Assembly (NCBI GenBank): GCA_015655195.1 | Contig: JAATFM010000040.1 | Span: 1-39,535, forward strand | Length of the DNA stretch: 39,535 nt | Direction of reading: 5' to 3' | Source of the DNA: Terriglobales bacterium | Lineage (GTDB): Bacteria; Acidobacteriota; Terriglobia; Terriglobales; Acidobacteriaceae | Shown: positions 18,107 to 26,337 of the stretch, piece after piece | Numbering within the stretch: the stretch's first letter is position 1 | How the letters are laid out: each line of letters starts with the position of its first letter | Program-made: the position numbers and the translations under genes | Notes under the pieces: model-generated | Told to the model about the DNA's origin: nothing | What the model saw: only the letters and a program-made list of their open reading frames with translations | Databases searched by the model: none

Positions 18107-19750
18107 CTAATGGGAGAGTTCGGCGATCTGCACATGGTACGGACTTAACAAGTCACCCGTGGAATGGCCAACGGCTGCGAGAGCAATGCGGTAATTGATC
18201 TGTGTCTGCAGCAAGGTGAGTTCGGCCTGCGCGAGTTTGGTTTGGGCATCAAGCACGAAGAAGTTTGTCTCCGCTCCCAACTCAAATTTGCGCTGCTCGG
18301 ACGCGAGAGACTTCTTGGCCAGATCGAAGGACACCGTGCCAGCGGTCAGTGCCTGTCTGGCTTCGTCGAGTTGATGAACGGCATTCCGGACTTCCTGCGT
18401 GATCTGCTCGCGGACCTGCCCACCCGTGTATAGGTCGTGTGTTCGCGACACGAGTGCGGTTCCCAGGTTTGACAGAGCGCCGCGGTTCCTGACAGGAAGT
18501 GTAAGCGAGAGAGTGCCACCGTAGCCTGGATAGCCAAAGCCGAAGAGTTGGCTCATGGACGAGTTAAACCCTCCCGGAGCCACTAATTGGCCGGTTGCAA
18601 GGTTGTATTCATTGCCGCCCAGGCCGCTGCTCTGGTAGAAACCTTGGAGCTGGAGATTTGGTTTCAACTGGTTGTGAGCGAGATGGATGTTGGTTTCATC
18701 ATTGTCCAGCGAGGCCTTGACGACGTCGAGCTCTGGCCGCTGGCTGAGCGCCTGGGCTAGAGCGGTTTCGGCATCGATGCTGGCGAGCTCACCATCGGGT
18801 TGAGGCTTTTCCGTCAGATCTAGTTCAAGTGCGTGCAGTAGCGGATCGCGATTGGCGCCAATGGTCAGGCGCAGCTCCTCTTCGGCCTGGGTGAGGGCAT
18901 ACGCGGCTTGGATAACTCCGACTTTTCGCGCGGCCACTTCCGACTCAGAGCGATATATATCGAGGGGAGGCAAAGCGCCCAGTTCGAGTGTGCGCTTGTC
19001 GCGCTCATAACTCGCCTCGGCCAGCTTGAGCGACTTTTGTTGGACATCAAGAGCGTCGCGGGCCTGTACAGCGTCCCAATACTGGCTCACCACCTGGAGT
19101 ATGGCGTCGTTGACCTCGGCTTCGAATGCGGAGCGGGATTGCTGGAGCGAACGGCGCGCGATTTTGATTAGTGCGGTGTTGGCGAATCGGCCCGCGCCCC
19201 GCAGCAAAGGTTGGGTGATTGTAATATTCAGCGTTGAACTGAAGTACGGATTGAAGTAATTGTACGCACTGTTGGTGGCGTTCTTGTTGGACGAGATTGA
19301 GGCAAGGATGTTCGTGCCTGGAGTAAAAGTTTGCGTGTAGCTGACCTGTCCGGTTTGACTGAGAGAGTTGAGCGTTGAGTTAGCCGAGACTCCAACGCCC
19401 TGAAGCTGGCTATACGAGGGCGAGGAATACCGGCTGATGTTGAGGCTGCTCTGGATGATCGGATCGAAAGGCTGAAACTGGCCGAGCAAGGCAAACTTCT
19501 GATTTTCAATCTGCGTTTCTTCAATCTGGATATTGCTGTTGTTTTCGAGAGTCAGCAGAATCGCGTCGCGGAGGCTGAGAACCAGCTTGCCGTCCTGGAC
19601 GTAATCGTTCAGTTGCCGCGGAGGCGGCAGCTTGTCTGCGCGGACGCGTGCAGTAAGCATGCCGCGATAACTCTCAGGAGACTGTGCCTGCGCGGGCAGG
19701 AGAGCAGCCAGAGCCATGAACAAAATTATGATGACGCGAATGACCTTCAT
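18107..19750 (-). CDS. TolC-family outer membrane efflux channel
   Basis: This 547-residue protein has a signal peptide (MKVIRVIIILFMALAALL, cleavage near AQA-QS). It shows the duplicated TolC/OEP layout. The first repeat begins LSLRDAILLTLENNSNIQI and the second begins near ELDVVKASLDNDETNIHLA, each with long alpha-helical coiled-coil segments (for example FEAEVNDAILQVVSQYWDAVQ) and strand-forming regions such as QGFYQSSGLGGNEYNL. TolC proteins form trimeric tunnels across the outer membrane and dock onto periplasmic adaptors. It is the last gene of the minus-strand efflux operon, 87 bases after the permease. GGAG lies 8 bases before the ATG. Its partner adaptors are presumably the three encoded upstream. 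Confidence 0.93.
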   Translation of the reverse strand: MKVIRVIIILFMALAALLPAQAQSPESYRGMLTARVRADKLPPPRQLNDYVQDGKLVLSLRDAILLTLENNSNIQIEETQIENQKFALLGQFQPFDPIIQSSLNISRYSSPSYSQLQGVGVSANSTLNSLSQTGQVSYTQTFTPGTNILASISSNKNATNSAYNYFNPYFSSTLNITITQPLLRGAGRFANTALIKIARRSLQQSRSAFEAEVNDAILQVVSQYWDAVQARDALDVQQKSLKLAEASYERDKRTLELGALPPLDIYRSESEVAARKVGVIQAAYALTQAEEELRLTIGANRDPLLHALELDLTEKPQPDGELASIDAETALAQALSQRPELDVVKASLDNDETNIHLAHNQLKPNLQLQGFYQSSGLGGNEYNLATGQLVAPGGFNSSMSQLFGFGYPGYGGTLSLTLPVRNRGALSNLGTALVSRTHDLYTGGQVREQITQEVRNAVHQLDEARQALTAGTVSFDLAKKSLASEQRKFELGAETNFFVLDAQTKLAQAELTLLQTQINYRIALAAVGHSTGDLLSPYHVQIAELSH

Positions 19751-19837
19751 CCGAGAACTCCATCTGTTATGTACGGAGATATGCGGCGGAGATTCAACAA
19801 ACGGTTTTCAGGCTCCGGGGACGGAGGCACGCGGGGA

Positions 19838-21130
19838 TCACTCATAGCGGATGGCCTCCACCGGGTCGAGCCGCGCGGCCTTGGTGGCGGGGTAGATTCC
19901 AAAGACCAGGCCGACGGAGATGGAAACAAGAAAAGCGAGAGCGATGGAACTGAAGGTGACGATGGTCGACCATCCGGCAAGCCAGGCGATGAGTCGCGAG
20001 ATGAAGAATCCAAAGGCCACGCCGATGGTGCCGCCAGCGAATGAAATCATGGTGGCTTCCACGACGAACTGCCGCACGATGTCGGATTGCCTTGCTCCGA
20101 CTGCGCGGCGCAGGCCGATTTCGCGTGTGCGCTCAAGAATGCTGGCTAACATGATGTTCATAATGCCGATGCCGCCGACGAGCAAGGAGATGGAGGCGAT
20201 GGCAACCATGACGGTGTTGAACAAATGCTCAGTGCGCTCTTGTTCGGCAAGCAACTCGGCGGGAACCACAATGCTGAAGTCATCCGCGCCGTGATGCGAC
20301 GAATCGAGGACGGCCCGGACCACCTGCGCGGCTTCCGATATGTTGGCGCTGTCGCCGAAGTTGAGATAGATGCCATCTATCTCGTCTCTGACATCACTGT
20401 AACTGTCTTCAAGGCGGAGAAAAGCCGATCGCAGAGGAATATAGATGTTGTTATTTACATCGACTGTGGCTGGGCCAGAGCTATCGCTTTGCGAACTAAG
20501 CTGCGGACTGACTATGCCGATGACGCGAAACCACTGCTCGTTGACCTTGACATATTGACCGAGCGGGCTGGAAGAGCCGAACAGGCTCCACTTGGCCGCC
20601 GAGCCCAAAACGCAAACGGGCGAGCCGTGGTCCTCGTCTCCCCGGTCGAAGAAGCGGCCACTTAACAGATGTAGACCGGCTATCTGCTGATAATTGGGGT
20701 TGACGCCCATAACGGTGGGTATATCCTGCTGCGCTTTGGGAATGATCTTGGAAGGAGTAAGGCGCTTGCGCGGGGTAGAAGCGATAACACCGTTAAGATC
20801 GTCGCGGATAACACGGTAGTCCTGTAAGGTAAGTCCGGGAGACACCTTTCGGATCCTTGAATGGGCCTGCCACTCCAGGGTTTCTTTGGCTTCCACAATG
20901 AGATTGTGGACGCCCATCTGTTCAATGAGGGCCATGACCTTCTGACGCGCGCCGGCGCCGATGGACAGCATGGCCACTACCGCAGCCACGCCGAAGATCA
21001 TGCCCAGCATGGTGAGTAGCGAGCGCAGCCCATGGATCATGAGATTCTGCACGCCTAACAGCACGTCTCTCGACCATTGCTGGTAGGTGAGCATAAGGCG
21101 CTCCGGTAGCAGCAATTGATTTACGGCCAT
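19838..21130 (-). CDS. MacB/FtsX-type ABC transporter permease without fused ATPase
   Basis: This 430-residue membrane protein has the MacB-FtsX arrangement. One N-terminal helix (RSLLTMLGMIFGVAAVVAML) is followed by a periplasmic MacB_PCD-like domain (about 60-300). Three C-terminal helices follow, with the conserved LVGGIGIMNIMLAS and ERTREIGLRRAVGAR. It ends in ARLDPVEAIRYE, typical of the family. Family members usually work by mechanotransmission driven by a cytoplasmic ATPase, fused or encoded next door; neither is present here. The start ATG overlaps the preceding adaptor stop by one base (TGATG), so translation is probably coupled. It likely forms a tripartite exporter with the HlyD proteins and the TolC channel. 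Substrate unknown. Confidence 0.92.
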   Translation of the reverse strand: MAVNQLLLPERLMLTYQQWSRDVLLGVQNLMIHGLRSLLTMLGMIFGVAAVVAMLSIGAGARQKVMALIEQMGVHNLIVEAKETLEWQAHSRIRKVSPGLTLQDYRVIRDDLNGVIASTPRKRLTPSKIIPKAQQDIPTVMGVNPNYQQIAGLHLLSGRFFDRGDEDHGSPVCVLGSAAKWSLFGSSSPLGQYVKVNEQWFRVIGIVSPQLSSQSDSSGPATVDVNNNIYIPLRSAFLRLEDSYSDVRDEIDGIYLNFGDSANISEAAQVVRAVLDSSHHGADDFSIVVPAELLAEQERTEHLFNTVMVAIASISLLVGGIGIMNIMLASILERTREIGLRRAVGARQSDIVRQFVVEATMISFAGGTIGVAFGFFISRLIAWLAGWSTIVTFSSIALAFLVSISVGLVFGIYPATKAARLDPVEAIRYE

Positions 21131-22443
21131 CAGGGTGTTCCTCTCATGTTGCCGGTTGCGGGGCTGCCAGTGGATTTGCGCGGAGCGGTGGGGTCGACCA
21201 AGGCAACCTTTGAGCCCTCTGCCAGGTTATCAATGGCGGCGCGGCTTTCATTCTCGCTTTGAACCTTTATCTCGTGTTGTTCATAACCGTTTCCGCTCTT
21301 AACATAGGCGATGCGCTTGCCATCTTTCATAAAGAGCGCCTGACGAGGAAGATAGAGAACATTCTTTTTTGTGCCGCCGAGAAAGACGATCTGCGCGGTG
21401 AATCCGGAGCGAAGACGGGAATCTTCATCGGTGAGTTGAATGGAGATTTCGAAGCTGCCGTTGGCATTCGACGAGAAGAACTGCTGGACTGACATTCCCC
21501 CCACGCTCTTGACCTTGCCGTGAAAGATATGGCCGGGCAAGGCGTCGAAGACAACCTCGACCGGTTGCCCGACCTGGACATTGCCGCGGTCCCGCTCAGC
21601 GATCTTCGAGGTCAGATCAAGGCCCTGAGGGTCGACGATTTTTGCAATGGATGCGCCTGGCTGCACCTGATCGCCTTCATGGTAGTCAGGCAAGGTCATG
21701 CCGGTAAAAAAGAATCCGCCCGAGGCATTCATATTCTTTTGAATCGAAACCAATCCATCCATGGGAGCAGTAACTCGCATCTTATCCAGATTCTTCTGCG
21801 CCTGGTCCATGGCTAATTTGGCCTTGTTATATTTCTCCTGGGCGAGATAAGTCGCGGCCTCGCCCGAGGCTTTGTGTGATTCGATGTCTTTTTCCTGCTC
21901 GGCGAGGATCCGTTTTGCCTGGTCCAGTGCGAGCAGGTTTTTGTCGGCGTCGATCTTACTGACGAGTTCATTTTTCTGAACGTCGAGTTCGGCCCGGCGC
22001 ATGTTATGCCGGTCTTTCAGAAGCTCGACCTTATCTTTGGCGGCGAGAACGACTGCATCCGCTTTGGCCTTGGTGATTTCCTGCTCGGCCTGGAGCAACT
22101 CGGAACGGTTCTGCTCAAGCTTGTACAACTGCTCACTGGGATCGAACTCAAAAACAACATCGCCTTTGTGGACAGACTGGCCGGTGCGGACGAGGTGAGT
22201 GATCTGCAGCGCATCTCCACCGACGGCCGGCGCCGTGAGCATGATGGAGTGGCTGGCGCGAAGCTCTCCGCTTGCATGAACCTGGAGATCGAGATCTCCC
22301 CGCTTGACCTGGGCCAGAGGAATTTCATCGGACTTGGCGGGAAGCCGCACGCGGCTGGCTGCCACAACGCCGCCGATGCCGGCGACGAGCAGAATGCAAA
22401 CCACTGCCCAGGTGAAGATGCGATTCCGTTTGATGCGCGCCAT
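21130..22443 (-). CDS. HlyD/MacA-type periplasmic adaptor, third of three in the operon
   Basis: The 437-residue protein has one N-terminal membrane anchor (FTWAVVCILLVAGIGGVVA). A lipoyl half-motif follows (VRTGQSVHKGDVVFEFD), then a long alpha-hairpin of about 150 residues rich in Lys, Glu and Gln. The returning lipoyl half is MRVTAPMDGLVSIQ, and beta-barrel and membrane-proximal domains complete it (GMSVQQFFSSNANGSFEISI). Such adaptors bridge an inner-membrane pump to TolC. AAGGAG lies just before the ATG, and only one base separates it from the stop of the preceding adaptor. It overlaps the permease start. It shares layout but little close sequence with the two upstream adaptors, so they look like old duplicates. 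Confidence 0.9.
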   Translation of the reverse strand: MARIKRNRIFTWAVVCILLVAGIGGVVAASRVRLPAKSDEIPLAQVKRGDLDLQVHASGELRASHSIMLTAPAVGGDALQITHLVRTGQSVHKGDVVFEFDPSEQLYKLEQNRSELLQAEQEITKAKADAVVLAAKDKVELLKDRHNMRRAELDVQKNELVSKIDADKNLLALDQAKRILAEQEKDIESHKASGEAATYLAQEKYNKAKLAMDQAQKNLDKMRVTAPMDGLVSIQKNMNASGGFFFTGMTLPDYHEGDQVQPGASIAKIVDPQGLDLTSKIAERDRGNVQVGQPVEVVFDALPGHIFHGKVKSVGGMSVQQFFSSNANGSFEISIQLTDEDSRLRSGFTAQIVFLGGTKKNVLYLPRQALFMKDGKRIAYVKSGNGYEQHEIKVQSENESRAAIDNLAEGSKVALVDPTAPRKSTGSPATGNMRGTP

Positions 22444-22444
22444 C

Positions 22445-23692
22445 TCACTCCTTTCCCGAATGATCTTTGAGCGCGACCAGGTCGCCCGGCTTCAAGCCAG
22501 CGGAGACGAGGATGCGGTCGCGGCTTCTGCGTTCGATTTGAATGGGACGCGCCTGAAACGCGGAATTGTTCCAGACATAAGCGACGGTCTGCCCGGAGTT
22601 GAGGAATGAAGCCTGCGCAGGAATAGCGATGGCGTCGGGCACGCGATCGACGATGACCGTGATTTGCACGGTCATGCCGGGCTTGAGACGCGGGTCCGAT
22701 TGATCGATGGCGATTTCAAGATCGAAGTTGCGCGGGATGGGCCAGCCGGAGGAAAAGTCGGAAGTGGCAATCGTGCCGATGCTCTCGATCTTGCCGGTGA
22801 ACTGGCGGTCGGCAATGGCATCCAACTGCAACGTGACGTGCTGGCCCAGCGCAAGGCGGCCACGTTCGGTTTCGTCCACACGCGCGGCTACCCGCATGGA
22901 AGCAGCATCGGGGAGTTCGGCAATGGGGGTGCTGGGCCACGCGCGCTCGCCTGCTTTGAACTGGCTCTCCCCGCCATCGTGCCAGATGCTCAGCAAGCTA
23001 ATGGTTCCGTCCGACGGAGCTTTCAGAGTCATGGCGGCCAGCGCGGTTTCGGCACGCCTGGCGTCAAATTCCGCCTTGCGGCTGGCATTCTTTTTATCTC
23101 GAATCGTGGCCTGATCGACCGTGGTGTCGGATTTGAGCTGCTCCTCGGCCTGGTGCAGCGCCTGCTCGGCATCGGCAAGTTTGAGGTTGGCTTCGGCACC
23201 CTCAATTCTGGAGACAACCTCAGCCTTGCTGGCGTCGAGTTTGGCCACTTCGACGTCGTATTTCGCTTTCATGACCGCGGTGGTGTCTGCTTCCTCCGTA
23301 AGACGTCCGTCGGCCTGCGACTTGTCGATTTCAGCTTGGCTGGACTTCAGCACTGATTGGTCCTGGGCAAGATCCTGCTGCGTTTTGGATGGATCGAATT
23401 CGACGACCACGTCGCCTTTCTTCACCTGACTTCCATCCGGGATAATCTTGAAAATCTGCAGATCTCCGGCGTTCGCTGGCGCGGTAACGGTAATGGATTT
23501 CATGGCCTTCAACTGCCCGCGAAACTGGAGCACATCGAGGAACTCGCCGCGCTTTACCTGAAAAGTGGGAAGGGTTGGCGTTTTGCCCGTGAGGTGCGTA
23601 ATCCCGTAAACAGCAGCACTGGCCGCCAGCAGGACGCAGGCCAATAGGACGATGCGGCGCTTGACCCACATTTCACGGAGCCTTTGTATCAT
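22445..23692 (-). CDS. HlyD-type periplasmic adaptor, second of three in the operon
   Basis: The protein has 415 residues with an N-terminal anchor (RIVLLACVLLAASAAVYGI). The lipoyl halves are PDGSQVKKGDVVVEFDPS and TLKAPSDGTISLLSIW, with a coiled-coil hairpin between them (repeated KSQAEIDKSQADG, KLDASKAEVVSRIEGAEA). A beta-barrel with VAARVDETERGRLALGQ and a C-terminal domain (PAQASFLNSGQTVAYVW) follow. Its ATG lies within ATGA, overlapping the stop of the first adaptor by four bases, so the pair is translationally coupled. Role: periplasmic link in a TolC-dependent exporter. Which of the three adaptors contacts the permease cannot be told. Confidence 0.9.
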   Translation of the reverse strand: MIQRLREMWVKRRIVLLACVLLAASAAVYGITHLTGKTPTLPTFQVKRGEFLDVLQFRGQLKAMKSITVTAPANAGDLQIFKIIPDGSQVKKGDVVVEFDPSKTQQDLAQDQSVLKSSQAEIDKSQADGRLTEEADTTAVMKAKYDVEVAKLDASKAEVVSRIEGAEANLKLADAEQALHQAEEQLKSDTTVDQATIRDKKNASRKAEFDARRAETALAAMTLKAPSDGTISLLSIWHDGGESQFKAGERAWPSTPIAELPDAASMRVAARVDETERGRLALGQHVTLQLDAIADRQFTGKIESIGTIATSDFSSGWPIPRNFDLEIAIDQSDPRLKPGMTVQITVIVDRVPDAIAIPAQASFLNSGQTVAYVWNNSAFQARPIQIERRSRDRILVSAGLKPGDLVALKDHSGKE

Positions 23693-24828
23693 TTGTGTAC
23701 GCTCCCGTCAGCAGCGTCGGCCGGGCCGACATCGACCGCGGCGGAAAGATCGGGCATGAGACGCGGGTCGTGCCCCTTGATGGAAAACGTGGCGGAAAAG
23801 GTACGAACCTTGGGGGAGAAGTCGCCCGCAACTCCCATGGGGTCAATGGACTCAAGCTGGCCATCGAAGACCAGGTCAGAATATGCGTCCAGACGCACCT
23901 GCGCCTTCTCGCCCGGTTTCAGTCCAAGCAAATCTTCCTGGTTCACGGGGACGCGAACCTCCATGAGAGCCGGGTCAACCACCTGCATGAAAGGAACGCC
24001 GGGACGCACCTGGTCGCCTTCCTGCACTGTGCCCATGCTTCCTTCCTTCCAGATGGTGTTAAGGACGACGATGCCGTCGATGGGGGCGTGAATCTCCATG
24101 AGCGCCGAGTTGGCCTGCGCGTGGAGCATGGTCTCGCGGGTGCGGTCGCGCTGAATTTCAAGAATGCGGATGGAGGCATGAGCGGCCTTGCGCTTGAGAT
24201 CGAAGGTTTCCTTCAACTGCGCCAGCGTGGCCTGCGCTTCGTCGAGATCTTCCTGCGCTTTTTCGGCGTCGATGCGGGAAAGGAGCTCAACCTTCTCCAT
24301 TTCGAGCTTGGCCTTGGCCAGACTGTCTTCCGCTTGCTTGATCTCGGTCTCGTCCTTGGCGCGGGCGGCAGCTTCCTTGGCCAGCTCCTCGATAACCTTT
24401 TCATTTTCGTCGTCGCTCTGGGCCTGCTTATCGACAAAATCACGTAACTGGGCCTGACGGTCGAACTCGACCAACAGGTCCCCTTTCTTGACGCGGGTTC
24501 CACTTGGGACAAGCCTGGTAATTGTGAGCGTACCCACCTGCTGGCCGGCAATGAGCGGAGCCATAATGGATCGGGCCGCAACGGCTGCCGTCATGCCTTT
24601 GAGGCGCAGAGTTTGCGATGCAGCAATGGGCCCCGGAGAGGATTTTGTGGCGCTACCAGGAGCTTTGGACTTGGTGTGCAGGAGCAAGACCGCAAGAACG
24701 ACCGCAACTACCAGTACTGCAGCCAATGCGGCGATGACGCCGCGGTGCGAACGGGCCGTTGAATCCACAGCCTCCATTTCCGCCGAAGCCCGGAGTGAGC
24801 TAGTGGAAAAATCGACCGGGCTACTCAC
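23689..24828 (-). CDS. HlyD-type periplasmic adaptor, first of three in the operon
   Basis: This is a 379-residue protein. A cytoplasmic tail of about 28 residues precedes the anchor (GVIAALAAVLVVAVVLAVLL). Then come the lipoyl half PSGTRVKKGDLLVEFDRQ, a long highly charged hairpin (EEAxAR/KDETEIKQAEDSL-like sequence), and the second half MEIHAPIDGIVVLNTIW. The beta-barrel shows VNQEDLLGLKPGEKAQVRL. The start used is GTG at 24828, preceded by AGAGG; an ATG at 24777 would remove part of the tail. As first gene of the operon its promoter must lie in 24829-25176, which holds a tandem repeat and a perfect palindrome. It overlaps the next gene by four bases. Confidence 0.9.
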   Translation of the reverse strand: MSSPVDFSTSSLRASAEMEAVDSTARSHRGVIAALAAVLVVAVVLAVLLLHTKSKAPGSATKSSPGPIAASQTLRLKGMTAAVAARSIMAPLIAGQQVGTLTITRLVPSGTRVKKGDLLVEFDRQAQLRDFVDKQAQSDDENEKVIEELAKEAAARAKDETEIKQAEDSLAKAKLEMEKVELLSRIDAEKAQEDLDEAQATLAQLKETFDLKRKAAHASIRILEIQRDRTRETMLHAQANSALMEIHAPIDGIVVLNTIWKEGSMGTVQEGDQVRPGVPFMQVVDPALMEVRVPVNQEDLLGLKPGEKAQVRLDAYSDLVFDGQLESIDPMGVAGDFSPKVRTFSATFSIKGHDPRLMPDLSAAVDVGPADAADGSVHK

Positions 24829-24883
24829 CTGAAGCCTCTTCAGCGCGAGATAATTTCATGCAAGCTTGCTCCGGCGTCATTTC

Positions 24884-24939
24884 CTTTCAGGCAAATGTAC
24901 GCACCCAACCTGCTTTCAGGCAAATATACGCGCCCAACC
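24884..24939. repeat. Tandem direct repeat, two copies, 29-base period
   Basis: CTTTCAGGCAAATGTACGCA begins the first copy (24884-24910), and the second copy (24913-24939) matches it over 27 bases with two differences. It lies about 60-110 bases upstream of the first adaptor gene. It may be a doubled regulatory site or a scar of mobile-element activity. Two copies are too few for a CRISPR. Confidence 0.75.
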
Positions 24940-24965
24940 CTTTGACATCAAAAGACAAAAGATCG

Positions 24966-24979
24966 CCGGTCGTGACCGG
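24966..24979. promoter_or_regulatory. Perfect palindrome, candidate operator of the adaptor operon
   Basis: CCGGTCGTGACCGG has 6-bp arms around a 2-base centre and lies 138 bases upstream of the GTG at 24828. A second inverted repeat, ACGTCT-CTT-AGACGT, is at 25013-25027. Either could bind a dimeric regulator such as the nearby TetR protein. Only the symmetry is observed; binding is inferred. Confidence 0.4.
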
Positions 24980-25176
24980 GGTGTCAGGGTTGAGATGATC
25001 TGTCTTCCTTTGACGTCTCTTAGACGTATTTGTCCTGTTTTCCGCTCGCACTGCTGTTCATCTTTGTTCTTCTCCTCATGCAATTCTGCGGCAAACATCT
25101 CCGACGCCGGCCAGCCTCACCGGCTTCCCATACAAACGGTGTGCAGTTTTGAGTTGAAATTCCTGGTCCACCTCAT

Positions 25177-25404
25177 TTGGCGCCAAAACCGCCGACGCGT
25201 TCGGCGCTTCGCCATTCATATGTTGGAAACCGGCGCCGACTTGCGAACCATCAGGTTCTGCTCGGACATCCCAAGCTGGCTCACACGACCGTCTACCTAC
25301 ACTTGTCCCGCCGCCATTTGCAGGCGATTCTAAGCCCGCTGGAAGCGATCGAAGTGTCCAGCCCTGACGAAGTGAAGCGTTCCAGGAGGAAGATCAGGCG
25401 ATGA
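25177..25404 (+). pseudogene. Remnant of tyrosine recombinase (integrase) C-terminal domain, frameshifted
   Basis: Only the C-terminal catalytic region survives. In one frame one reads ALRHS (25204-25218) and, from 25252, QVLLGHPKLAHTTVYLHL followed by SRRHLQA. Between them the matching family sequence ([15 protein letters not shown]) lies in another frame (25208-25252). The pattern is that of integrases that accompany IS91-type transposases. The frame breaks fit loss of 11 bases after RHS and of one base before QVLL, giving a net loss of four codons. It ends in ATGA, overlapping the start of the transposase remnant. The N-terminal half of the recombinase is absent, so it cannot be active. 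Confidence 0.8.
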
Positions 25405-25650
25405 GTCTGGCCACCCTTGAGGGGCCGACATCGTCCGTCGAACGGGCAACAGTTTCTGGGAACAGCAGCAGTCACATCTTGCGTGGCCGCATCGCAAGGT
25501 GCTTTATGGAAACCTGCGCCGTCATTTGGGCGAGGTGTTCCGAAAGCTGGCCGAGCAGAAGGAGAGCCGGGGCGAGGAAGAGTATCTTCTGGCAGGTCAT
25601 GTGCACGGGATGATCTCGATCCCGCCTAAGTATTCCGTGTCGTCGCTGGT
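25401..25650 (+). pseudogene. Chimeric transposase remnant: IS91-type start joined to IS200/IS605-type TnpA piece
   Basis: ATG at 25401 gives MSLATLE, the usual opening of IS91-type transposases. One missing base at about 25420-25424 shifts the frame, and the sequence resumes at 25424 as ADIVRRTGNSFWEQQQSHLA and WPHRKVL. From about 25493 the same frame changes family to KVLYGNLRRHLGEVFRKLA, then AGHVHGMISIPPKYSVS. This matches IS200/IS605 TnpA including its HUH pair (HVH). The TnpA N terminus and the catalytic tyrosine region are missing. Neither transposase can work. The junction lies at a shared RKVL stretch. Recognition is from memory of family motifs. Confidence 0.72.
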
Positions 25651-25672
25651 CCGCGTTCACGGTACTAGCCGA

Positions 25673-26293
25673 TCAGAGCGACTTCCCTCGTGGCGACAAC
25701 CCGTGGAGAAGGATTATGGCCATTTTCTCCGCATAGGCCACAGAGAGCTTATTGTGTCTCACCATGAGCAGAAAGTGAAATGGACCGTACATCGCGTCCA
25801 ATACCTGCTCAATATCGAACTCCGGCGGAATGCGGCCAGTGTCCTGCAACTTCTGCAGCGACTTCCGCGCCACAATGCGACGCGGTCTGATCCAGTGCGC
25901 AAGAAATGCCTCTTCCACATCGGGATCATTCTGCGCAGCGGCAATGATCGCAGACAGCAGACGTCCATTGCGCCCGCAGATTGCCTTGGCAAACTGCCGC
26001 AGATTGGCCGTAACGTACTCCTCCAGCGAATCTGCATCGTGAAACGGCACCGCGGGAGCCACGGTTTGGGTGAAAGCGTCAATCACGACGGCAACTTTAT
26101 TTGGCCACCAGCGATAAATCGTTGCTTTGCTGGTTCCGGCGCGCCGGGCAATCGCATCGCAGGTCAGATTTGCAAACCCGACCTCCTCAAGCAAGCCGAT
26201 CGTTGCCTCACGGATGCGGACGCGTGCAGTTTCGTCCCGTGGCCGACCTGGCGGTCGCGCTATTGAAGATGGGATTTCGACAATCTCTTTCAT
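25673..26293 (-). CDS. TetR/AcrR-family transcriptional repressor
   Basis: The 206-residue protein has the TetR N-terminal domain: RIREATIGLLEEVGFANLT, then the helix-turn-helix DAIARRAGTSKATIYRWWPN at about residues 47-66. A variable ligand-binding domain follows. Such proteins repress efflux genes until a pump substrate binds. It is divergent from the RND operon with 79 bases between the two starts, and a 19-bp palindrome there is its likely operator, so it probably controls both itself and the pump. Its 3' end lies next to the transposase remnants. Start ATG at 26293. The regulatory target is inferred from layout. Confidence 0.93.
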   Translation of the reverse strand: MKEIVEIPSSIARPPGRPRDETARVRIREATIGLLEEVGFANLTCDAIARRAGTSKATIYRWWPNKVAVVIDAFTQTVAPAVPFHDADSLEEYVTANLRQFAKAICGRNGRLLSAIIAAAQNDPDVEEAFLAHWIRPRRIVARKSLQKLQDTGRIPPEFDIEQVLDAMYGPFHFLLMVRHNKLSVAYAEKMAIILLHGLSPRGKSL

Positions 26294-26318
26294 CGTGCTG
26301 GGAATCAGAGTATCATGA

Positions 26319-26337
26319 AAACGAACCGGTATCGTTT
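26319..26337. promoter_or_regulatory. Candidate TetR operator
   Basis: AAACGAACCGGTATCGTTT has perfect 6-bp arms (AAACGA and TCGTTT) around a 7-base centre that contains ACCGGT. It lies midway in the 79-base gap between the divergent TetR and RND pump genes, 35 bases before the pump ATG. Size and symmetry suit a TetR dimer and its place would block both promoters. Confidence 0.75.

Noticed and set aside
17953..18135. 60-residue frame on the minus strand overlapping the TolC 3' end
   Set aside because: It starts inside the TolC-like gene, lacks a ribosome site and has no domain.
24884..24939. Possible CRISPR-like repeat
   Set aside because: Only two tandem copies with a 2-base gap and no spacers; no cas genes in the window.
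24916..25098. 60-residue frame on the minus strand upstream of the adaptor operon
   Set aside because: It lies across the repeat and palindromes, has no homologous motif and is very rich in charged residues typical of chance frames.
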